From: MGOM01 sp035455265 | GTDB lineage: Bacteria > Chloroflexota > Anaerolineae > Anaerolineales > E44-bin32 | NCBI GenBank assembly: GCA_035455265.1 | Contig: DATIFK010000236.1 | Location: forward strand, 1 to 8,578 | Reading direction: 5' to 3' | DNA: 8,578 bases | Shown: piece after piece, positions 1 through 6,942 of the stretch | Layout of the letters: every line of letters starts with the position of its first letter | How positions within the stretch are numbered: position 1 is the first letter of the stretch | The notes under the pieces: model-generated | Databases searched by the model: none | Seen by the model: only the letters and a program-made list of their open reading frames with translations | What the model was told of the DNA's origin: nothing | Program-made: the position numbers and the translations under genes

Positions 1-1064
1 GGGCCCGCTTGGTCGCCCAGGTCCTGGCCGCGGCGTCAGCGGCCGCCGAAGATGCCGGCCTGACCCCGCTCGCCCTGCCGCCGGCGTCGCGCCGCGCTTA
101 CGAGTACCTGGCGGCTCTCGACCTGGCTGGCGATCGCGCTCCGGAGGCACCCGGCACGGTACTGGGTCCCCCGGCGGTCCGCATCGCCCGGATCGTTCGA
201 TGGTCCGATCGATTCCTCACTCGCCTGCGGGACATCTCCGCGCGGCCAGAGCAGCGGGAGGTCGAGGCCGTGCGACGGCGGCTGTCGGACGTCGTCGAAG
301 ACATTGCCATCCGATGCGAGCGGGCCGGCGCCTCCCCGGCCGATTTGCCGGGACCGTCGCGGCGAGCCTACCAATGGATGAGCTTCCTGGTCGAGCCGGA
401 ACGCCTCGAGCTCCATCTGCGGGCGCAGGGCGAAGCGTCCCGAACCGATCCTCGCGTCGCCGTCGACCTCTATCACCTGGGCGGCCTTTACCGGTTCGGA
501 TGGCGAGAAGGTTCCGCCCGGCTGGTCTTGTCCGAGGCCTTCGTCGACGCGCCGCCGGAGGTGCTTCGAGCGGCGGTCAAGCTAGCGATCCCCTACACGC
601 GGAAGATGATCCACCGGCGGACCGTTCGCAGCTATGCCGCCGGGCCGGAATTCGAACTCCGCCTCCTCCAACTCGAGACGAGCGGAGGAAGCTTCGCCGA
701 ACGCCCGCACGGCGTCGTTCACGACCTTGAAGCGATCTTCGCCGACGTGAACCGTACCCAATTCGAGGGTCGCCTCACGCGGCCGCGGCTGAGCTGGTTG
801 GCGACGACGTCGATGCGCGAGTTCGGCCACTTCGTGACCGCCACCGATCTGGTGTTGGTATCTTCACAGCTGGATGCCCTTGGCGTGCCGCGCTTCGTCG
901 TCGAGCACGTCGTGCACCACGAGCTGCTTCACCGGGAGCTGGGGGCAACGTTGAAGGGCGGCCGGCGCGTGTACCACACCGCCGGGTTCCGCCGGGCCGA
1001 GAAGGCCTTTCCCCGCTTCGACGAGGCGGACGCATTTCTCGAGGCTTTCGCGCGGGGGCGATAG
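1..1064 (+). CDS. SprT-like zinc metalloprotease-fold protein (5'-partial)
   Basis: The frame is open to the left edge with no stop, so the true start probably lies outside the window; residue numbers here count from the TTG at position 9 (351 residues to the TAG). The C-terminal part (about 235-345) looks like a SprT-type zincin domain: a FADVNRTQFEGRL segment typical of the family's N-terminal helix, then HHELLH (H304, E305, H308) as the HExxH zinc site, then H323 in VYHTAGF at the place where SprT proteins carry the third ligand followed by an aromatic. E305 would be the catalytic base. The N-terminal 230 residues are helical, Arg/Ala-rich and not recognised, but contain a motif twice (LPPASRRAY at 23-31 and LPGPSRRAY at 113-121). 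No signal peptide or membrane segment is visible, so a cytoplasmic role is likely. SprT relatives include DNA-protein crosslink proteases, but the substrate here is unknown. It converges on the transporter operon. Confidence 0.82.
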   Translation, partial: ARLVAQVLAAASAAAEDAGLTPLALPPASRRAYEYLAALDLAGDRAPEAPGTVLGPPAVRIARIVRWSDRFLTRLRDISARPEQREVEAVRRRLSDVVEDIAIRCERAGASPADLPGPSRRAYQWMSFLVEPERLELHLRAQGEASRTDPRVAVDLYHLGGLYRFGWREGSARLVLSEAFVDAPPEVLRAAVKLAIPYTRKMIHRRTVRSYAAGPEFELRLLQLETSGGSFAERPHGVVHDLEAIFADVNRTQFEGRLTRPRLSWLATTSMREFGHFVTATDLVLVSSQLDALGVPRFVVEHVVHHELLHRELGATLKGGRRVYHTAGFRRAEKAFPRFDEADAFLEAFARGR

Positions 1065-1090
1065 CGTTCGTGCGCGGATGACGCGGGCCA

Positions 1091-1117
1091 GGGGAGAGGG
1101 GCTGCATCCCCTTCCCC
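1091..1117. terminator. Hairpin between convergent genes, possible bidirectional terminator
   Basis: The arms are GGGGAGAGGGG (1091-1101) and CCCCTTCCCC (1108-1117), separated by a 6-base loop. They pair over ten base pairs with one bulged G, making a very stable stem. It lies in the 75-base gap between two converging genes, where a shared terminator is expected. Neither side is followed by a clear U-run, so intrinsic termination is not proven and the call rests on stem strength and position. Confidence 0.45.
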
Positions 1118-1139
1118 CGGCGCTCAGAAAGACAAGGAT

Positions 1140-3119
1140 TCAGCCTGCAGCTATCGGCGCTGCCAGGCGTTCTCGCCCGTCGCCTCCATCCACGTCCTGG
1201 CGGCGAAACTGACTCATGTACAGGTTGTAGTAGACCCCTTGCCGGGCCAACAGCTCGCTGTGCTTCCCTCGCTCGACGATCTGGCCGTCTTCGACGACGA
1301 GCACTTGATCGGCGTGGCGAATCGTGCTCAACCGATGGGCGATGACGAAGCTGGTGCGGCCGGCCAGGAGCTTCTCGAGCGCAGCCTGGATCAATCGCTC
1401 GGTGCGCGTGTCGACGCTCGAGGTGGCTTCGTCCAGGATGAGGATGCGCGGATCCGCCAGTGCGGCGCGGGCGATGGAAAGCAGCTGGCGCTGACCCTGA
1501 CTGAGCCCGGTTCCCCGTTCGCCCAGGACGGTCTCGTAGGCTTCCGGCAGGCGCTCGATGAAGCTGTCGGCGTGCGCCAGCCGGGCGGCGGCCTTGACTT
1601 CGTCGTCGGAAGCCTCGGGGCGGCCGAAGCGGATGTTCTCCAGGATCGTATCGTTGAACAAGAACGTGTCCTGCAGGACCACGGCGATCTGGCGCCGTAG
1701 GCTGTAGGCCGTTACGCTGCGGACGTCGATCCCGTCGATGAGCACCTGGCCGCGCGTGACGTCGTAGAAGCGCGGGATCAGGTTGGCGATGGTCGTCTTC
1801 CCGGCGCCGGTCGGGCCGGCGATGGCGATCATCTGACCAGGCTGAGCGCGAAGCTCGACACCCTTCAGGACCGGCTCGCCGGGCTTGTATTCAGCCCACA
1901 CGTCCTTGAATTCAACGGCGCCGCGGATCGGAGGCATCACCTGGGCGTCGGGGGCGTCCTGCACGTCGGGGACGACGTCGATCAGGCCGAAGATGCGCTC
2001 CCCGCCGGCGATAGCGCTCTGGATGTTGGTCCACATGACCGAGATCTGCTGGATGGGCTGGTTGAAGCGCTGCACGTAGCCCAGGAAAGTGACCATCAGC
2101 CCGAAGGACATCGTCGTGCCGAAGAAGTCCTGGCCGCGCAGGATGGCGAAGCCGCCGACGGCAGTGACCAGCATCAGAGCGATGTAGCCGAGGGCCTCGA
2201 GTGCCGGGGCCAGCGCAGCGGTGTAGGCGACGGCGCGGATGTTAGCGTCGCGGTTGCTGGCGTTCGTCTCGCGAAAGGCTTCGATGTTCTCGCGCTCGCG
2301 GCTGAACGCCTGCACCTCACGCACCCCGGCGATGCTTTCCTGCAGGTCGGCGTTCACCGACCCGATGGAGCGGCGCGTTCGGCGGAAGGCGCGGCGAGCC
2401 TGGTTCGAGAAGTAGGTCGTGGCCAGGACCATCAGGGGAAGGACCGACATGGCCACCAGGGCGTAGGCCACGGACCGGGTGAGCATGTTGTAGGCGATCC
2501 ACACGATCAGCAGGACGCCGCTGAGCACCTGCACCAGGGCGAAGTTGACGCCCTGTTGAATCGTATCGGCGTCGTTGGTGATGCGGCTCATCGTGTCGCC
2601 GGCTTCATGCTCGACGTGATAACCGATCGAGAGGCGCAGGATCTTCTGGAAGACTTCGACTCGCATCCGCTTGAGAACGTTCTGTCCGGCGTAGGACATC
2701 ATGTAGAACTGCAGGCCCCCGGTAACCGCCCCTAGCACGAACAGGCCGACGATCATCAGGATCATCTTTCCCATCCCGGCGATGCGTTCCGCGTTCGTGG
2801 TCAACTGGAGCGCTTCCGGGAAGCGGCAATTGCTGGCGCGGACGGAAGTTGCCGAGGCGGGCGCGCCGGGTAGGGCGGTCGCACCGCCGCCGAATTGGCT
2901 GGCGACAGCCGGGGTCAGGTAGCAGTCGACCACCTGGCCGGTGAGATCGGGAGCCGTCACCTGGGCCCAGGTCCCGAGCACCATCATGACCATGACCAGC
3001 GCCAGCTGGAGCCCGTAGGGGCGGAAGTAGGAGCCGAACCGGCGCAGGGTAGAGCCAACGCTGTGCGGCTTGGCCGTTTCCCGCTCCAGAGCGAAACGAA
3101 GGTGACCGCCACCGAACAT
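1140..3119 (-). CDS. ABC exporter half-transporter, subunit with catalytic Walker B Glu and altered signature
   Basis: This 659-residue protein has the usual order of a type IV (MsbA/MdlB-like) ABC exporter half: a transmembrane domain (about 30-370, first helix about 36-55) and a nucleotide-binding domain (about 400-640). Visible motifs are Walker A GPTGAGKTT (435-443), Q-loop Q483, signature LSQGQ (539-543, canonical LSGGQ), Walker B ILILDEATSSVD with catalytic E564, and H-loop H595. Its Walker A/B/H set is intact while its signature deviates. Between helices 1 and 2 is a long predicted outward loop (about 60-115) with two cysteines, C66 and C98. The ATG lies one base after the stop of the other half-transporter and is preceded by GGAGG six bases upstream, so the two are coupled and probably form a heterodimer. 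Substrate cannot be told; multidrug or lipid export is the usual role of such pairs. Confidence 0.93.
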   Translation of the reverse strand: MFGGGHLRFALERETAKPHSVGSTLRRFGSYFRPYGLQLALVMVMMVLGTWAQVTAPDLTGQVVDCYLTPAVASQFGGGATALPGAPASATSVRASNCRFPEALQLTTNAERIAGMGKMILMIVGLFVLGAVTGGLQFYMMSYAGQNVLKRMRVEVFQKILRLSIGYHVEHEAGDTMSRITNDADTIQQGVNFALVQVLSGVLLIVWIAYNMLTRSVAYALVAMSVLPLMVLATTYFSNQARRAFRRTRRSIGSVNADLQESIAGVREVQAFSRERENIEAFRETNASNRDANIRAVAYTAALAPALEALGYIALMLVTAVGGFAILRGQDFFGTTMSFGLMVTFLGYVQRFNQPIQQISVMWTNIQSAIAGGERIFGLIDVVPDVQDAPDAQVMPPIRGAVEFKDVWAEYKPGEPVLKGVELRAQPGQMIAIAGPTGAGKTTIANLIPRFYDVTRGQVLIDGIDVRSVTAYSLRRQIAVVLQDTFLFNDTILENIRFGRPEASDDEVKAAARLAHADSFIERLPEAYETVLGERGTGLSQGQRQLLSIARAALADPRILILDEATSSVDTRTERLIQAALEKLLAGRTSFVIAHRLSTIRHADQVLVVEDGQIVERGKHSELLARQGVYYNLYMSQFRRQDVDGGDGRERLAAPIAAG

Positions 3120-3120
3120 G

Positions 3121-5082
3121 TCAGGCCTCCACCGGCGCCGGCACGGGCCGGGCGTCGTCGACGAGCTGAGAACTGTAGATGCCGGCGTAGAGCTCGCTCG
3201 ATTCCAGGAGCTCTTCGTGGCGGCCTCGCGCCGCGATCCGGCCGCGATCGAGCACCAGGATCTGGTCCGCGTTCAGGACGGTGCTGATGCGCTGGGCGAT
3301 GACGAAGCTCGTCCGCCCGCGCATCAGCTCGCTCAACGCTTTCTGGATCTCGGCCTCCGTCGCCAGGTCGACGCTCGAGGTGGAATCGTCCAGGATCAGG
3401 ATCCGGGGATCCATCAGCAGGCTGCGGGCGATGGCGAGGCGCTGCTTCTGCCCGCCGGACAAGGTCGTGCCGCGTTCGCCGACCAGGGTGGCATACCCGT
3501 CGGGGAAACTGCGGATGAAGGTATCGGCCGCGGCGGCGCCAGCGGCCCGTTCGATCTCCGCGTCGGTCGCCCCCGTGCGACCGAAGGCGATGTTGTCTCG
3601 AATGGTCCCGGAGAAGAGTGTGGTGTCCTGCAGCACGATGCCGATCTGCGACCGAAGCGACTCGATCTTGACGTCGCGCACGTCGAGGCCGTCGATCAAC
3701 ACCCGCCCCTCGGTGGCGTCGTAGAAGCGCGGGATAAGGTTGATGATGGTGCTCTTGCCCGAGCCGGTGGCGCCCAACAGGGCGACCGTCTGGCCAGGTT
3801 GCGCCTCGAAATCGACCTCGCTGAGAACCGCCTCGCCGCTGCCGAAGTACCGGAAGGTGACGTTCTCGAAGCGGACGTGCCCGCGCAGCGGAGGGGTGTC
3901 GACGGCACCCGGTTTGTCGACGATGTCACTCTGGGCGTCCAGGATCTCGAACACGCGCCGGGCCGAGGCCGAGGCCTGGGACATCTGGGCGATGATCATG
4001 CCCAGCATGCCGAGCGGGAAGAAGACGTAGACGAGGTACAGGCTGAACTTCTGCCATTCCCCGAGCGTCAGGGTCCCCTGAATGATCTGGCGCCCGCCGG
4101 CGTTGAGGATGAGCGCCTGGCCCAGGCTGGCGACCAGGAAGACCAGCGGGAAGAGAAACGACATGATGCGAGAGACGACCAGCTGCTGACGCATGTACTT
4201 GTCGGCCGCGACGGCGAAGCGGCGGTCCTGCTCGTCCTCGCGCGTGAACGCCTTGACGACCTTGATCCCGGCAACGTTTTCCTGCAGGATCGTGTTCATG
4301 TTCGACAGGAGCCGCTGGACCTTCTCGAACAGCGGCCGCGTCACCGATCCAAAGAAGCCGAACATCAACAGGGCGATCGGCAAGATCGGAAGGGCCACCA
4401 GCATCAATCGGGCGTTCGTCGCCAGCAGCACGGCGAGCGTACCGGTCAGTAGCGCCAGCGCTTGCACCGCCATCAACAGGCCCTGCCCGATGAACAACCG
4501 CACCTTCTCGACGTCGTCCGTGGCGCGGACCATGAGTTGGCCCGTTCGGTTCTGGTCGTGGTAGCTGAAGGACAGGCGCTGGATCTTGGCGAACAGATCG
4601 TTGCGCAGATCGAAAGCGACGCTCTGGGAGAGGCGCTCGCCCATGTACGTCTGGGCGAAGGCGAACAGGCCGCGCAACGCGGCGAAGACGACGATCAGGG
4701 CTCCCGCCCACAGCAGGGCCGATTCCGCACCGTTGCGGTGGGCGAGTAGTTCGTCGAGGCTCAGGCCGAGCTTCTCGGCCGCCAGCGACTGGACCGCCGC
4801 CGGAAGCTCGAGCACTTTCCCGGCGATCATCCCCTGGGTGACGGCGTCGATGATGTTCTGGACGAGCTGCGGCACCATCAGCTGGGCCGCCGTGGCGATG
4901 AACAGCGCGCCGTAGGCCAGAACCGCATCGCGCCGGTATCTGCGAATGTAGCGGATGGCGCGCACCAGGTAGCCGGCAGCTTTCGGCGTGGCGCCGGGCG
5001 CGGCCCCCGACGGGGCGCTAGGCGCGGCCCCCGACGGGGCGCCAAGCGCGGACGGTGGTGCGGGATTCCGTTGTCGTCTCAT
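3121..5082 (-). CDS. ABC exporter half-transporter, subunit with degenerate ATP site
   Basis: The protein has 653 residues. A Pro/Ala/Gly-rich, probably disordered cytoplasmic N-terminus (1-35) precedes a transmembrane domain (about 40-370, first helix about 53-73) and a nucleotide-binding domain (about 400-640). Motifs: Walker A GATGSGKST (437-445), Q-loop Q485, canonical signature LSGGQ (541-545), Walker B ILILDDSTSSVD in which the catalytic Glu is replaced by D566, and an H-loop in which His is replaced by Q597 (FVIAQRIS). I checked both substitutions against the codons at 3385-3387 and 3292-3294. This Asp/Gln pattern is the mark of the non-hydrolysing site in heterodimeric exporters such as TM287/288. 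Its ATG overlaps the regulator's stop (ATGA, 5082-5079) and has AGGTGA six bases upstream. It should pair with the downstream half-transporter under MarR control. Confidence 0.93.
   Translation of the reverse strand: MRRQRNPAPPSALGAPSGAAPSAPSGAAPGATPKAAGYLVRAIRYIRRYRRDAVLAYGALFIATAAQLMVPQLVQNIIDAVTQGMIAGKVLELPAAVQSLAAEKLGLSLDELLAHRNGAESALLWAGALIVVFAALRGLFAFAQTYMGERLSQSVAFDLRNDLFAKIQRLSFSYHDQNRTGQLMVRATDDVEKVRLFIGQGLLMAVQALALLTGTLAVLLATNARLMLVALPILPIALLMFGFFGSVTRPLFEKVQRLLSNMNTILQENVAGIKVVKAFTREDEQDRRFAVAADKYMRQQLVVSRIMSFLFPLVFLVASLGQALILNAGGRQIIQGTLTLGEWQKFSLYLVYVFFPLGMLGMIIAQMSQASASARRVFEILDAQSDIVDKPGAVDTPPLRGHVRFENVTFRYFGSGEAVLSEVDFEAQPGQTVALLGATGSGKSTIINLIPRFYDATEGRVLIDGLDVRDVKIESLRSQIGIVLQDTTLFSGTIRDNIAFGRTGATDAEIERAAGAAAADTFIRSFPDGYATLVGERGTTLSGGQKQRLAIARSLLMDPRILILDDSTSSVDLATEAEIQKALSELMRGRTSFVIAQRISTVLNADQILVLDRGRIAARGRHEELLESSELYAGIYSSQLVDDARPVPAPVEA
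3126..3133 (-). promoter_or_regulatory. Ribosome binding site for the second half-transporter
   Basis: On the minus strand GGTGGAGG ends six bases before the ATG at 3119. It lies inside the last codons of the upstream transporter gene and fixes the start of the downstream one. Together with the 1-base gap between TGA and ATG it points to coupled, near-equal translation of the two subunits. Confidence 0.75.
4997..5044. repeat. Two tandem copies of a 24-base unit within the transporter N-terminus
   Basis: Copy one is 4997-5020 and copy two is 5021-5044, differing at one base near the end (cta versus cca). In frame they encode an eight-residue unit twice (GAPSGAAP then SAPSGAAP, about residues 14-29) in the disordered cytoplasmic tail of the degenerate half-transporter. 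Each unit also has self-complementary GCCCC and GGGGC arms. Because the unit is a multiple of three, gain or loss of copies would keep the frame. Confidence 0.85.
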
Positions 5083-5552
5083 GAAGGTTCACCTGACTTG
5101 TGGAGTTCCTCGGCCTCAAGGTGGCGCACGGCCTCGGTCAGCCGCTCCAGGATCTGCGCCGCGCGCGATCGTTCCTTCGGTGGGAGGGCGTCTCGCAGGC
5201 CTTCGATCCAGGCCACACGCGCTTCCACGCCGCGCGCGATCAGGGCCTTGCCGTGCGGCGTAAGGCGAATGGGGCGCAGGCGCCGGTCTTGGGGATCCTC
5301 GCCGCGTTCGATGAGGCCCTGCTGGACGAGGCGCTCGACCATCTGGCTGGCCGCCGCCGGCGTGACGCCCAGGTCATCGCCGACCTCGGAGATGGCGCAC
5401 GAGCCGCGGTAGTGGAGGCGCATCATCGTGTTGAGCTGCGAGGCGGAGAGACCGGCGTCCTTCATCGTTCGGATAAACTCGCGCACCGAGCGTCTGAGGA
5501 ACACGGCCGCCCAGGCGCGCAGAGCGCTTTCGAAGCTGCTGGCGTCCGTCAC
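5079..5552 (-). CDS. MarR-family transcriptional regulator of the exporter operon
   Basis: The 157-residue protein has the usual size and layout of MarR regulators: helical dimerisation ends and a central winged helix-turn-helix. Residues 35-80 (LSASQL through MVERLVQQGL) carry the DNA-binding helices, with the recognition helix about 64-80, and the wing carries the family's DPQDRRLRPIRLT pattern (86-98; D89, R90 and R91 conserved). I chose the GTG at 5552 because GAGG lies five bases upstream, the length then fits the family, and a good promoter sits just before it. A longer in-frame reading to 5714 would run through that promoter, and its extra 54 residues resemble nothing in the family. 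The TGA overlaps the transporter ATG by four bases. MarR proteins usually repress their own operon and release DNA on binding a small phenolic or drug-like ligand; that role is inferred here. Confidence 0.9.
   Translation of the reverse strand: MTDASSFESALRAWAAVFLRRSVREFIRTMKDAGLSASQLNTMMRLHYRGSCAISEVGDDLGVTPAAASQMVERLVQQGLIERGEDPQDRRLRPIRLTPHGKALIARGVEARVAWIEGLRDALPPKERSRAAQILERLTEAVRHLEAEELHKSGEPS
5089..5094 (-). promoter_or_regulatory. Ribosome binding site for the first half-transporter
   Basis: AGGTGA on the minus strand sits six bases before the ATG at 5082, inside the 3' end of the regulator gene. It supports this start over any later Met in the Pro/Ala-rich N-terminus. Confidence 0.6.
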
Positions 5553-5557
5553 AAAAG

Positions 5558-5561
5558 CCTC
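5558..5561 (-). promoter_or_regulatory. Ribosome binding site that decides the MarR start
   Basis: GAGG on the minus strand is followed by CTTTT and then GTG at 5552. It is the basis for the GTG start. From the predicted -10 box the transcript would begin near 5574, leaving a leader of about 22 bases, just enough to hold this site. Confidence 0.5.
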
Positions 5562-5580
5562 ATAAGTGGGCAGGAAGTGG

Positions 5581-5609
5581 AATATATCACCGACTTGATA
5601 GTTAAGCAA
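5581..5609 (-). promoter_or_regulatory. Sigma70-type promoter of the MarR-ABC-ABC operon
   Basis: On the minus strand TTGCTT (5609-5604) and TATATT (5586-5581) are separated by exactly 17 bases. The -10 matches TATAAT at five of six positions and the -35 keeps the TTG core. The area is A+T-rich compared with the G+C-rich surroundings. Transcription would start about 20 bases upstream of the regulator's GTG. No other promoter-like pair is seen before the two transporter genes, so all three genes probably share this one. Confidence 0.6.
5585..5600. promoter_or_regulatory. Palindrome in the promoter spacer, candidate MarR operator
   Basis: Plus strand TATCA (5585-5589) and TGATA (5596-5600) are perfect inverted arms with six bases between them, a 16-base dyad. 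It fills most of the -35/-10 spacer and touches the -10 box, so a bound dimer would block RNA polymerase. Size and position fit MarR dimers, which bind dyads of roughly this size. A second, looser dyad on the minus strand (CTTG at 5610-5607 and CAAG at 5597-5594) overlaps the -35. Binding is inferred. Confidence 0.5.
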
Positions 5610-5619
5610 GACTGAGCAT

Positions 5620-5639
5620 CTGGCTTGCCGGTCAGCCAG
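5620..5639. repeat. Inverted repeat upstream of the MarR promoter
   Basis: CTGGCT (5620-5625) and AGCCAG (5634-5639) are perfect 6-base arms with an 8-base centre, just upstream of the -35 box in the divergent gene gap. It may be an additional regulator site or chance in G+C-rich DNA. The rest of the 244-base gap (5553-5796) shows only the two promoters and no small gene I can support. Confidence 0.3.
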
Positions 5640-5772
5640 GTTGGCGCAGGAATGTGGCGACATCGTGTGCCGGGCATGGTGGTTCCATAGAGGACCGGCA
5701 GCTCGCGGGCGCATCGACTCAGGCGCAACGGAGGTGCCGTCCGGCAGCGGCGAGCGTGGCGCGCCGGGGCGG

Positions 5773-5778
5773 TATAAT
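5773..5778 (+). promoter_or_regulatory. -10 box for the LCP-TPR operon
   Basis: A perfect TATAAT lies 18 bases before the ATG at 5797 in very G+C-rich DNA. No TTGACA-like element is found 16-18 bases upstream and there is no extended TGn, so the -35 is weak or an activator is used. The expected start point near 5785 gives a leader of only about 12 bases with at most a weak CAGG as ribosome binding site. Confidence 0.5.
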
Positions 5779-5796
5779 CCCGCCGGTCAGGCTCGA

Positions 5797-6936
5797 ATGA
5801 ATCGCACACAACCAGGATCCACCAAAGGCGACACCCAACCCGTCCGCACGCAACGCCGCGCAACGGTCGGTGGCGGCGAACCGCCGGCTGCGCCTCCGCT
5901 GTCTCGCGGAATGGTGGTCGGACTCACGGGGGCGGCCGGTGTCTTCATCGTCGTCGTCAGCCTGGTGGCCTATCTCGTGCTTCGCAACTTGGGAATGACC
6001 TGGACGGTGAACGGGCTCAATCCCTTTCAGCCCAACCTTTCGCCCATCGTTTCAGGAACACCGGCTCCCGGCGACACACCGGTGCCCGCAGCGGTCATCA
6101 CCCCCATCCCGTGGAGCGGCGCCGAGCGCGTCACCATCCTGCTGATGGGATTGGACTACCGCGATTGGCAATCCGGCGCCGGCTTCCCGCGAACCGACAC
6201 GATGATGCTGGTCACGATCGATCCGATCACCCGTCAGGCCGGGATGCTCTCGATCCCGCGCGACCTGTGGGTCGAGATCCCGGGATTCCCCCACCAACGC
6301 ATCAACACCGCCTACCCGTCGGGAGAGAACAATCGCCTGCCGGGCGGGGGGCCCGGGCTGGCGATGCGCACGGTCGAAGATCTGCTCGGGGTTCCGATCC
6401 AGTACTACGCCATCATCGAGTTCTCCGCGTTCGAGCGCATGATCGACGAGATCGGCGGCATCGACGTCTTGGTCACCGAGCGGATCAAGATCTCGCCGAT
6501 CGGGCGGCAGAGTCTGTGGCTCGACCCCAAGCCCTACCATCTCGACGGGGCTGAGGCTCTGGCCTACGCGCGGGTGCGCAAAGCCGCCGGCGACGACTTC
6601 GGTCGCGCCGAGCGCCAGCAGCAGGTTGCTTTGGCGGTCATTGACCGCGTCGTCGGCTTCGACCGCATCCCGACGCTCGTGACGCGGGCGCCGGCGCTGT
6701 ACGCCGAGCTTCAGTCCGGCATCCACACCAACATGACGCTCGATCAGATGATCGCCTTTGGATGGCTGGCGGTGCAGATCCCCAAGGAGAACATCCATCG
6801 CGGCGTCATCGGGCCGCCCAAGATGGTCGGGTTCTATACCCTGCCCAACGGCCAGAAGGTCATTCGACCTGTACCGGACCAGATCCGCATCCTGCGCGAT
6901 CAGATCTTCACCGAGACCTCCGGCTTCGGACCGTAG
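5797..6936 (+). CDS. LytR-CpsA-Psr (LCP) family cell-envelope protein
   Basis: The protein has 379 residues from ATG 5797. A basic, disordered cytoplasmic tail (1-37) is followed by one membrane helix (about 38-62), a Pro/Thr-rich spacer (about 75-107) and the extracytoplasmic LCP domain (about 110-285). Family motifs are clear: ILLMGLD (114-120), RTDTMMLV (R132, D134), SIPRDLWV (R155, D156), INTAY (169-173), and YARVRK with DFGRAERQQQV (R259, R261, D267, R270, R273). These Arg and Asp residues bind the polyprenyl-pyrophosphate head group and metal in known LCP enzymes, which transfer glycopolymers from a lipid carrier to the cell wall. The acceptor in this organism is unknown. An upstream in-frame start (TTG 5641) is rejected because it would run through the TATAAT at 5773. 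A TPR gene follows after six bases, so they are probably co-transcribed. Confidence 0.92.
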   Translation: MNRTQPGSTKGDTQPVRTQRRATVGGGEPPAAPPLSRGMVVGLTGAAGVFIVVVSLVAYLVLRNLGMTWTVNGLNPFQPNLSPIVSGTPAPGDTPVPAAVITPIPWSGAERVTILLMGLDYRDWQSGAGFPRTDTMMLVTIDPITRQAGMLSIPRDLWVEIPGFPHQRINTAYPSGENNRLPGGGPGLAMRTVEDLLGVPIQYYAIIEFSAFERMIDEIGGIDVLVTERIKISPIGRQSLWLDPKPYHLDGAEALAYARVRKAAGDDFGRAERQQQVALAVIDRVVGFDRIPTLVTRAPALYAELQSGIHTNMTLDQMIAFGWLAVQIPKENIHRGVIGPPKMVGFYTLPNGQKVIRPVPDQIRILRDQIFTETSGFGP

Positions 6937-6942
6937 ACCAAG

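Noticed and set aside
9..11. TTG at position 9 as the true start of the SprT-like gene
   Set aside because: The frame remains open to the left edge, no ribosome binding site can be seen in the eight bases available, and the protein appears to continue upstream.
3118..4452. Plus-strand open frame of 444 codons opposite the first half-transporter
   Set aside because: The opposite strand has every ABC motif in order. This frame has no recognisable domain, membrane segment or ribosome binding site.
5676..5688. ATGG/CCAT inverted repeat in the divergent gene gap
   Set aside because: Four-base arms are expected by chance and it has no clear relation to either promoter.
5553..5714. N-terminal extension of the MarR regulator by 54 residues
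   Set aside because: It would contain the operon's own promoter and dyad, has no family likeness, and the GTG with GAGG gives the usual MarR length.
5641..5796. Upstream TTG start for the LCP protein adding 52 residues
   Set aside because: The extension runs across the TATAAT at 5773 and adds residues ahead of an already complete cytoplasmic tail.
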